Positions 1 to 5,709 of a DNA stretch of 11,193 nt are shown here, piece after piece; within the stretch, counting starts at the first letter, position 1, and each line of letters opens with the position of its first letter. The notes below the pieces were generated by a model. That model did no database searches and was not told the DNA's origin. It saw only the letters and a list, made by a program, of their open reading frames with translations. Origin of the DNA: Alloprevotella tannerae (lineage in GTDB: Bacteria > Bacteroidota > Bacteroidia > Bacteroidales > Bacteroidaceae); the NCBI GenBank assembly GCA_015259125.1, contig JABZGR010000045.1, positions 1 to 11,193 on the forward strand, given 5' to 3'. The position numbers were made by a program, and so were the translations under genes.

Positions 1-1394
1 TCAATTTCTTCGATGCTAATGTGAGCAAGTATGGAGAGTTGGAGCAGGTCTTGGGGGAAAAATGGGACAAAATCGATTCATTAATCGTACATGGACCAAT
101 CAATGAAGCTGATTTTACAACGATGTGGAAATGCAGCTTTGAGGGGAAACTTACTGTGCTGAACCTGGAGCATGCGCAAGTAGAAAACAATAAGATACCT
201 ACGCGTGCACTTTTTAAGGTTGATAGGCAGGTTATTGATGACCCGAGAGCATATCAAGGAGTTGTTTATCTGCCAATACGTCATCTGATCCTTCCTGAGG
301 GTATTCAGGAAATAGGAGACTTTGCTTTCTCGCGAATGAGATTAGAACAAGTGAACCTTCCTAAGAGCCTAAGGAAGTTGGGCCGTTCATGTTTTTCAAG
401 TTGCCATTGGCTGAGTACCGATCCTTTGATTATCCCGGATGGGATCACGTCTATTCCACCACAATGCTTTATAAATTGCCAATGCTTCAAGAAATTGGTG
501 TTACCCTCTACACTTAAAGTTATTGGCGAATCAGCTTTCTACAACACAAGAATAGAGGAAGTAAACTTGCCAGAGGGATTGGAGAAAATCGAGCAAGGTG
601 CCTTTGCCGGCTGTAATATAAAAAAAGTGATAATACCTGCTTCCCTAAATGAATTACCCGGATTTCTTTTTTCTATGTGTCCCTATCTGAAAGAAATTTA
701 TATTCCCAATCACATTACAAAAATTCCCAACTCTTTTGCTTCCTGGTGTCCTTTGCTTGAAAAGGTGAATATTCCCAAGTCTATAATAGAAATTGGAGTT
801 GACGCTTTCGCAGGCGATGTAAAACTTAAACCGATAGACTTGCCGGAAGGACTAAAACGCATAGAGCAGGATGCTTTATGGTACTGTGCAATTGATTCCA
901 TCGTTTTCCCTGCTTCGTTGGAATATTTGGGTGGAGGAAGTTGTGCAAATTGGAAATACATAAAGAAGATATATTCTCTTGCATCAATTCCTCCTTATTG
1001 TGCAGAAGACAGAGCTAATCCCGGTAAAGGACCATTTCACGGATATACGCCGAACGATATTCCTCTCTATGTTCCCATCGGTTCGGGAGAAAAATATCGG
1101 CAGGCTTTCGGCTGGAACTACTTCACGAACATCATTGAAACAGACAAGTTCCCAACCGGAATAATGTCGCCTAAGATGGGCAACAACGAGCCTTGTAAGG
1201 TGTATGGAAGAGATGGCAAACTTGTCATAGAGACGCCTCAAAAACTTTCTGCTCCCATTCATTATATTGTGTATGCAATCAATGGTCAGGTGGTGACGCA
1301 AGGCACACTGGCTACATCGTATAGTTTGTCCACATTGGCTAAAGGCATTTATATTGTGCGCATTGGCAACACTATACACAAAGTACGCTTATAA
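1..1394 (+). CDS. BspA-like leucine-rich-repeat surface protein with T9SS sorting domain (5' end missing)
   Basis: Partial gene: the frame is open to the left edge, and the residues before the GTG at base 21 (NFFDAN, from base 3) read on naturally, so that GTG is an internal valine and the true start and signal peptide lie outside. Counting from base 21, residues 1-60 resemble the N-terminal segment seen before the repeats in BspA-like proteins. Residues 91-318 hold about ten LRR_5-type repeats of 22-25 residues with the pattern [LIF]P..[LI]..I...AF..C..[LI]..[VI]. Residues 347-373 (PLYVPIG..EKYRQAFGW..F..IIE) are the usual closing segment after such repeats. Residues 392-457 form a type A T9SS C-terminal domain ending KGIYIVRIGNTIHKVRL. 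Family knowledge: these proteins are exported through the outer membrane and displayed or released, often binding host or bacterial ligands; the ligand here cannot be read. The gene looks more A/T-rich than the ileS-lspA region. Function is inferred at family level only. Confidence 0.93.
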   Translation, partial: NFFDANVSKYGELEQVLGEKWDKIDSLIVHGPINEADFTTMWKCSFEGKLTVLNLEHAQVENNKIPTRALFKVDRQVIDDPRAYQGVVYLPIRHLILPEGIQEIGDFAFSRMRLEQVNLPKSLRKLGRSCFSSCHWLSTDPLIIPDGITSIPPQCFINCQCFKKLVLPSTLKVIGESAFYNTRIEEVNLPEGLEKIEQGAFAGCNIKKVIIPASLNELPGFLFSMCPYLKEIYIPNHITKIPNSFASWCPLLEKVNIPKSIIEIGVDAFAGDVKLKPIDLPEGLKRIEQDALWYCAIDSIVFPASLEYLGGGSCANWKYIKKIYSLASIPPYCAEDRANPGKGPFHGYTPNDIPLYVPIGSGEKYRQAFGWNYFTNIIETDKFPTGIMSPKMGNNEPCKVYGRDGKLVIETPQKLSAPIHYIVYAINGQVVTQGTLATSYSLSTLAKGIYIVRIGNTIHKVRL

Positions 1395-1415
1395 TGTGAC
1401 ATACGATAATGATAG

Positions 1416-1444
1416 TTGCCTTGTAAACTAAAACTACAAGGCAA
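1416..1444 (+). terminator. Stem-loop after the LRR gene
   Basis: A perfect 10-bp inverted repeat (TTGCCTTGTA at 1416-1425, TACAAGGCAA at 1435-1444) encloses a 9-nt loop, 21 bases after the stop codon. Outer bases 1411-1415 and 1445-1449 can extend the stem with A-T and G-U pairs. The tail is AT-rich (TTATTATAT) rather than a pure T run, so it is a probable but not classical intrinsic terminator. Confidence 0.7.
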
Positions 1445-1449
1445 TTATT

Positions 1450-1694
1450 ATATGGTTTGCATCAAGTGTACAAGCATATCCACCCAACTGCACGCACAAA
1501 AAAATTGCCGGACATCTAACAAGTTTACGCGTCTATTTGTCAACTTGAAAAAAATTACTTACTTCCGCATAACCTTAAAGCCAAATCTCTAAGTTTGCAG
1601 TATGAATTGCAACAAACAAAGAGGTTGAACTTAAGCCCTTACAGCAACTAATTCAGATAATAGCACAAAGAAAAGCAAAAAAATCATCTCAAAA
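1450..1694. other. Gene-free stretch, first half of the 1395-1961 gap
   Basis: No ORF with coding character is present on either strand. An isolated match to the -7 consensus (TAAGTTTG at 1590-1597) has no TTTG at the right distance upstream. No RNA gene or substantial repeat was recognised. The A/T-rich character is typical of Bacteroidetes intergenic DNA. Confidence 0.5.
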
Positions 1695-1726
1695 TTTGGG
1701 AATAAAAGACTCCTTATTTAATTTTG
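1695..1726 (+). promoter_or_regulatory. Bacteroidetes-type promoter for the 379-residue exported protein
   Basis: TTTG at 1695-1698, a 20-base spacer, and TAATTTTG at 1719-1726 match the primary sigma factor consensus of Bacteroidetes (TTTG, 17-23 bases, TAnnTTTG). Transcription would begin near 1733, giving a 5' leader of about 230 nt before the ATG at 1962. No closer promoter matching this consensus was found. Confidence 0.6.
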
Positions 1727-1732
1727 TCATCA

Positions 1733-1961
1733 TGAGGAAGCTCTACCTAATCATATAAAACCAAGCACCTCAAAACAGCGAGACGCCTTTTAGCTACTTA
1801 GGGGGATTTGGACCATTCGCTGAAAATCGGCATTCAAGCAAAGCCTTTGCAGGCTTGTTATGCTTATCGAAAGACACTTGGCCAACTTGCTTCGTACGAT
1901 CGGTCGCCGAAACTTTAAACGATATTTCTAACCTATTATTTTACATTTAAACAAACTCTTT
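1733..1961 (+). other. Long 5' leader of the 379-residue protein gene
   Basis: If the promoter at 1695-1726 is used, this is untranslated leader. It contains a possible short hairpin (GCAAA-GCC-TTTGC around 1839-1851) and ends in an A/T-rich stretch before the ATG, which is normal for Bacteroidetes translation starts lacking a Shine-Dalgarno site. I recognise no riboswitch or leader-peptide family. Confidence 0.35.
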
Positions 1962-3101
1962 ATGAAAAAGACGACACTACTTTCTGCAGCATTGGCGCTC
2001 CTTTCTGCCACAGCCGTGGCGCAGCCGGCCTACAACATGAAAGTAACTAAGAACGATGGATCATCTATTGTAATTCCGGTAAAAGACGTAGCCGACGTTA
2101 CGTTTAATACGGTTGAAAATCAAGAAACGACGTTCAAGTCGGGCGTAGGTAGTTTTGTGCACCGCGACACACAATCGAACACAGCCGTTTATCTGCTTGA
2201 ACTCTCTACCAACATCTTTGGCGACAACACCACGATGCCGATGTCAAAGCTCTACATAACGCTTCTCGGCAAAGCTGATACCGTGAACATCAAGCAGCTG
2301 AGTGCGCCCGTAGGAACATTTACCATAGGTGATCCGAACGAACCTGAGAGCAGTAAATTCTATCCGGGCATACTCAACGAAAACGGTGAGGCAGCCAACA
2401 CTTTCTTGGGCACGCTGAAATCTGCCCAAGACCCTATGGACATCAAACTCATTAACGGCGGAACGCTGACCATTACGCCGAAGACGAACAGAAAATACGC
2501 ACTGGAAGGCAACTTCACCTTCGACGATGGCTCTACACTTAAAGCATCTTATGAAGGAATGCTCGTCATTGACAACAACTCCGGCGAAATAGCACCTGCC
2601 GATACGCTCCCACTTCCGGAAAGTAAGCTCGCGGCCGATACGACCTTGGTTTTCGGCAACAAGAAGTATGGTATAGCGACAGACTTTAGCATTGGCCGCT
2701 TCGGCATTAAGAACAAATCTGAAGTTTACTTGCAATTGTACACCGATGATAGCTACGCGACCTGCCTTGATCTTTATCTGCTGATCGATAATGAGAAATA
2801 TCCGGGCAAGAAGCAAATTCCGGCCGGCAAATATCCGGTATTGCCAAAAATCGACTGGGAAAATATCAGTGCCAATGAGTTGAGCGCAGAGCCGGCTTGG
2901 AGAGTGAAGACACCCGAGGGCTCTCGCGTAGATCTGGGTTGCTGGTTTACGTGGGATTATGCTTACAAGGCACCTCTTGTTGGAGGCGAGATAGAAGTGT
3001 TGAGCGGAAACACCGATTCGTCAGAGCTACACTTGAAATTTAATCTCAAGGATGCGAAGGGCCATACTGTAAAGGGTGAATGGAAAGGCAAGATTGAGTA
3101 A
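1962..3101 (+). CDS. Exported protein of unknown function with two similar beta-rich domains
   Basis: 379 residues. Residues 1-20 are a clear Sec signal peptide (MKK, a hydrophobic core, ATAVA then Q21) with no lipobox cysteine, so the product should be periplasmic or secreted rather than a lipoprotein. Residues 24-49 (YNMKVTKNDGSSIVIPVKDV followed by ADVTF) match a short beta-hairpin segment common at the start of Bacteroidales exported proteins. The rest appears to be two copies of one fold: about 56-204 and 226-379. Each half has a central run of hydrophobic strands, then a G-x-[YF] turn (PVGTFTIG at 117-124, PAGKYPVL at 287-294), then GG[TE][LI].[IV] and a closing G..[KS]..[YW].G strand (about 166-199 and 341-376). 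No enzyme motif and no T9SS tail are visible. It stands alone between a promoter and a terminator. I do not recognise a named family; a surface or periplasmic binding role is only a guess. Confidence 0.88.
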   Translation: MKKTTLLSAALALLSATAVAQPAYNMKVTKNDGSSIVIPVKDVADVTFNTVENQETTFKSGVGSFVHRDTQSNTAVYLLELSTNIFGDNTTMPMSKLYITLLGKADTVNIKQLSAPVGTFTIGDPNEPESSKFYPGILNENGEAANTFLGTLKSAQDPMDIKLINGGTLTITPKTNRKYALEGNFTFDDGSTLKASYEGMLVIDNNSGEIAPADTLPLPESKLAADTTLVFGNKKYGIATDFSIGRFGIKNKSEVYLQLYTDDSYATCLDLYLLIDNEKYPGKKQIPAGKYPVLPKIDWENISANELSAEPAWRVKTPEGSRVDLGCWFTWDYAYKAPLVGGEIEVLSGNTDSSELHLKFNLKDAKGHTVKGEWKGKIE

Positions 3102-3121
3102 CGCCGCTTGCTCTTCATACG

Positions 3122-3167
3122 CAAGGTAGCTAAGGTTCGTTTAAGCGAACTTTAGCTACCTTGTTTT
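3122..3167 (+). terminator. Strong rho-independent terminator
   Basis: An 18-bp stem (CAAGGTAGCTAAGGTTCG at 3122-3139 pairing with CGAACTTTAGCTACCTTG at 3146-3163, one G-U pair) closes a 6-nt loop and is followed by TTTT at 3164-3167. It lies 20 bases after the stop codon of the 379-residue gene. It also separates this gene from the convergent minus-strand operon. Confidence 0.9.
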
Positions 3168-3311
3168 AGTTGTAAGCACTCTTTCAATTAAATATAGGTG
3201 CTCGGCTGCAAGAAGAGGCAGGCAATATGCTTCAGCCGTAAACAAATATGACTTTTAGGCCTCACGCATTTAAAGAGCAACTTGCAGTTCGGCCGAATTG
3301 AGCGGCTGGGC

Positions 3312-3545
3312 TTAAATCGAAAGTTCTGCTGACAGTGTGTCCCAATAGAAATCGCCGCCAAACCACTTCGTGCAAGCCAACTCTTCGGTAAGCGGGTAAA
3401 AGCGTGCGGAACAGGGGCCGCAATCTACCCAGCCGCCACCAACAAGCGGTAGTTGGCCGTCCGTATGAGGTAGAAATTCAACCACTTGGTTGCGAAGAAT
3501 TGTCCCATCGGGCAGGTGTAAACGACTTACGGCTATGCGTTTCAT
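3312..3545 (-). CDS. Small conserved-looking protein of unknown function, last gene of the ileS operon
   Basis: 77 residues, starting MKRIAVSRLHLPDG from an ATG at 3545 with A/T-rich upstream sequence and no Shine-Dalgarno site. There is no signal peptide or membrane segment. The N-terminal half reads as beta strands (RIAVSRLHLPDGT.LRNQVVEFLP); the C-terminal half holds a glycine-rich turn (VGGGWVDCGPCSARFYPL, with cysteines at 43 and 46) and an acidic/aromatic end (TEELACTKWFGGDFYWD). It follows the DUF4296 gene by 86 bases on the same strand, so it is probably co-transcribed. The opening vaguely resembles the small beta 'composite' piece found at the start of amidohydrolases, but no catalytic region is present; this is a weak inference. 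The regular composition and conserved-looking motifs support a real gene, but its function is unknown. Confidence 0.72.
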   Translation of the reverse strand: MKRIAVSRLHLPDGTILRNQVVEFLPHTDGQLPLVGGGWVDCGPCSARFYPLTEELACTKWFGGDFYWDTLSAELSI

Positions 3546-3631
3546 AAAATTAGACTGTGAAAATAAGAAGAGGCTTACTCAGACAATTCGCAGGAAGCGA
3601 AGATAAATATATAATAGGTGGCACGCTCGGT

Positions 3632-4534
3632 CTACGGCCTCACGTAGCGCTGAGTTGGCCCATAGGCGGGCGATGACGGCGAAGCTTCATCGAGCGAATG
3701 GAAAGTCGTATCGCTCACCGGTTCAGCAGATTGCGAAGGCGTTGTAGCCGGCGTCGACGCAGAGGCAAGCACACGCGCCAGACGTGGAGACAAAAGCATC
3801 ATTTTCTGAATAATGCCGGGCGAAGAAGCCGGCTGCAAAATCACAAAGCCCTCGATCTGCTTTACGGCGCGCGAGGCAAGGGTGAGCGAAAGCAGTTGGC
3901 GGCCATCGCCAAGCACGGGCGTGCTGTAAGTAGCCACAGAATCGCCAACGTAGCGCACATAAAGTACGGCCAAGGCTGTATGCTCTCCTTCGCGCCCCAC
4001 CCAGTGCGATTCGAAACTCCAAGTGAGTTGGTCGCCGGCATGAAAGGCCGTATCGGCCGGCAGACTAAACGTCATCCGATTATTCGCCGCTGAAGAGAGC
4101 AGATAGCCGGACGCTCCGCGCCAATAATTAATGCCGTCAGAACCAGGCACGGCCGCGCCTCCGGCATTCTCCATCGTACCGAAGCGGGCATTTACGCGTC
4201 GATAAACGGCTAGCAATGCATCGCTATGCCGCGAGTAATACTCCATCGACCGATCGAAGTCGGCCTGCGTAAGATCATACTTGCGCAAGACGGCATCGGT
4301 ATAGAGGCGGGTGTTGATATCTGCACTGTCGGGACTCGATTGCCCTAAAGCCAAGGCCACGTGATAGTCGTACAACACATCAGCCATCTTCCCCTCTGAC
4401 AAGACACCGGATGGGCGACTATTCTTGCAGGCGGAAAACAGCAGCAGGACCAGCAGCAAGAAGAGTCCGCCGCGGCTGAGACGTGCCGTGACGGACAAAA
4501 TGGGTCGGATATGCATACTGCCAAACTGCTGCAT
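3632..4534 (-). CDS. DUF4296-family lipoprotein
   Basis: 300 residues. Residues 1-36 form a lipoprotein signal: positive region (HIR, TARLSR), hydrophobic core (LFLLLVLLLF) and lipobox LFSAC with Cys36 as the lipidated residue. Residues about 42-118 match DUF4296, with the characteristic opening VLSEGKMADVLYDYHVALAL, then DSADINTRLYTDAVLRKYDL and FDRSMEYYSRH. The remaining 170 residues look beta-rich and end in a low-complexity Ser/Pro/Thr tail. The start at 4534 lies 6 bases after the lspA stop; Met7 (4516) is an equally possible start and leaves the lipobox intact. Family knowledge: DUF4296 proteins are Bacteroidetes lipoproteins of unknown role. Its position directly after lspA, which makes the peptidase that would mature it, fits co-transcription. 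Confidence 0.9.
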   Translation of the reverse strand: MQQFGSMHIRPILSVTARLSRGGLFLLLVLLLFSACKNSRPSGVLSEGKMADVLYDYHVALALGQSSPDSADINTRLYTDAVLRKYDLTQADFDRSMEYYSRHSDALLAVYRRVNARFGTMENAGGAAVPGSDGINYWRGASGYLLSSAANNRMTFSLPADTAFHAGDQLTWSFESHWVGREGEHTALAVLYVRYVGDSVATYSTPVLGDGRQLLSLTLASRAVKQIEGFVILQPASSPGIIQKMMLLSPRLARVLASASTPATTPSQSAEPVSDTTFHSLDEASPSSPAYGPTQRYVRP

Positions 4535-4540
4535 TCGTGA

Positions 4541-5257
4541 TTATTGATCGCCGGACGCTTGACGAACCGCCGCGCGAGGTTTTCCGGTAAGGAAGCGCCA
4601 ATAAAAGATAAGGATCGCTACTGCACCGCAAGAGATCGATGCATCAGCAAAATTGAAGATGGCGTTAAAAAAGACTTTCCCTCCCAGCAAAGGCACCCAA
4701 TCAGGCCAAGTAAAGAGCGGGAAATAGAACATATCGACGACGTGGCCCGTGAGAAACGAGCCTTTGCCCTCGCCAAAAGCGGTGAGCACGGCGGGCGTTG
4801 CGCCAGGCGTGCCTTCAAGCGGACTCGCCGTAAAGATCAAGCCGTAAAAACAATTGTCGATAATGTTGCCGGCTGCACCTGCAATGACCATAGAAAGGCA
4901 GATAATCAGTCCGGCAGGAAGCCGACGCCGAATAGCCTTAGCTAAAAGACCTACGAAGAAGCAGATGGCCACGACGCGAAAGATCGTGAGCAGCATTGTG
5001 CCAATAAAGTCCATACCGAAAGCCATTCCTTGGTTCTCGGTAAAGAGGATCTTAAACCAACTCGTCACGTCGTAGGCTTGATAAAGGAGCATCCCGGTCT
5101 TGACCTTGAACTTGATAAGTTGGTCGATGACCAAGACCAAGAGGATGATCCCACCGGACATCCAGGACAAAGTGCGGACCGACAAACGAGAAGACGTAGC
5201 GCATTCTGACAAAAGCTTATGCCCCGCCGTATTGCTCGATGGTTTCAAGTTGCTCAT
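4541..5257 (-). CDS. lspA: Lipoprotein signal peptidase (signal peptidase II)
   Basis: 238 residues. LspA is the inner-membrane aspartyl protease that cleaves the signal peptide of diacylglyceryl-modified prolipoproteins just before the lipidated cysteine. Family motifs in order: VIDQLIKF (Asp45), ENQGMAFG (74-81), GAAGNIID (Asn131, Asp134), VVDMFYFP (Asp175) and FNFADASI (Asn202, Asp205). Asp175 and Asp205 should be the catalytic pair. Four membrane helices are visible: about 34-48, 86-107, 114-134 and 204-222. The 41 residues between GNIID and VVD are far more than the roughly 9 in the Proteobacterial enzymes, giving an extra loop that I recall as typical of Bacteroidetes. The first 30 residues are polar and unusual; Met33 (5161) would give a more standard N-terminus, but the start at 5257 lies 11 bases after the upstream stop and is kept. 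Confidence 0.96.
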   Translation of the reverse strand: MSNLKPSSNTAGHKLLSECATSSRLSVRTLSWMSGGIILLVLVIDQLIKFKVKTGMLLYQAYDVTSWFKILFTENQGMAFGMDFIGTMLLTIFRVVAICFFVGLLAKAIRRRLPAGLIICLSMVIAGAAGNIIDNCFYGLIFTASPLEGTPGATPAVLTAFGEGKGSFLTGHVVDMFYFPLFTWPDWVPLLGGKVFFNAIFNFADASISCGAVAILIFYWRFLTGKPRAAVRQASGDQ

Positions 5258-5268
5258 CTACTGACGCT

Positions 5269-5658
5269 TCAGATTTTATTATTCTTCTCTTGCATCTTTC
5301 CCTCGATGCTCGTAGTAGCGTGAGGCACGGCGCGCAAGCGTTCTTTCGGGATGAGTTTGCCCGTAACGCGGCAAACGCCATAGGTCTTATTGTCAATGCG
5401 CACGAGCGCAGACTTCAGGCCTTGGATAAACTTCAGTTGGCGGGCAGCCATATTAGTCATTTCCTCCTTGCTCTGCACGGCAGAGCCTTCTTCAAGCGTC
5501 TTGTAGGTCGGAGATGTATCGACAACGTCATTGCTTCCGCGATTCATCAAGCTATCCATCAGTTGGTCGTACTCCCTCGTTGCCAACTTTAACTTCTCCT
5601 CAATCAATTGCTTAAACTCTGCTAATTCTCCGTCATTATAGCGTGCTTTCCCTTCCAT
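5269..5658 (-). CDS. DksA/TraR-family RNA polymerase regulator with degenerate zinc finger
   Basis: 129 residues from the ATG at 5658. An upstream in-frame TTG at 5685 would add nine residues but lies inside a hairpin and is rejected. Residues 10-90 form the coiled coil that in this family enters the RNA polymerase secondary channel. Its tip keeps the acidic DxxD pair (Asp44, Asp47), with Ser49 where DksA has alanine. The C-terminal globular part (YGVCRVTGKLIPKERLRAVP, then HATTSIEG) has the exact zinc-finger spacing but ligands Cys96, Thr99, Ser117 and Gly120, so only one of four cysteines remains and zinc should not bind. Family knowledge: DksA acts with ppGpp to tune rRNA and amino-acid promoters, and zinc-free DksA paralogues are known. 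Regulation of RNA polymerase here is inferred. It lies between ileS and lspA in the operon. Confidence 0.93.
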   Translation of the reverse strand: MEGKARYNDGELAEFKQLIEEKLKLATREYDQLMDSLMNRGSNDVVDTSPTYKTLEEGSAVQSKEEMTNMAARQLKFIQGLKSALVRIDNKTYGVCRVTGKLIPKERLRAVPHATTSIEGKMQEKNNKI

Positions 5659-5673
5659 ATCTGATTTTTTTAA

Positions 5674-5705
5674 TTTCGTCTGCAAGGTGAACCTCGCAGA
5701 CGAAA
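5674..5705 (-). promoter_or_regulatory. Hairpin between ileS and the DksA-like gene
   Basis: A 15-bp inverted repeat (5674-5688 against 5691-5705) pairs fully on the minus-strand transcript with one G-U pair; closing at GG/CC leaves a TTCA loop. It begins four bases after the ileS stop and ends 15 bases before the downstream ATG. The minus-strand tail is A-rich (AATTAAAAAAA) instead of a U-tract, so it is not a classical terminator. A role in transcript processing, protection of the upstream mRNA or partial termination is inferred. Confidence 0.6.
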
Positions 5706-5709
5706 CACA

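Noticed and set aside
21..23. GTG as the start of the LRR protein
   Set aside because: The frame stays open to the window edge with family-like residues before it, there is no signal peptide after it and no promoter before it.
1590..1597. TAAGTTTG as a promoter -7 element
   Set aside because: No TTTG-like element lies 17-23 bases upstream.
1732..1758. Tiny ORF MRKLYLII just after the promoter
   Set aside because: Eight codons, with its ATG at or before the predicted transcript start; nothing supports translation.
2244..2816. 190-codon minus-strand frame inside the 379-residue gene
   Set aside because: Antisense shadow; the plus-strand gene has a signal peptide, promoter and terminator.
3585..3620. 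Possible separate promoter (TATATTTA on the minus strand) for the 77-residue gene
   Set aside because: The last position of the consensus is missing and no upstream TTTG is found; read-through from the operon is simpler.
3698..4945. Plus-strand frames opposite the DUF4296 and lspA genes
   Set aside because: Arg/His-rich shadow translations of real minus-strand genes with clear family motifs.
5659..5685. TTG start adding nine residues to the DksA-like protein
   Set aside because: It lies within the intergenic hairpin, and the ATG at 5658 gives the usual family N-terminus.
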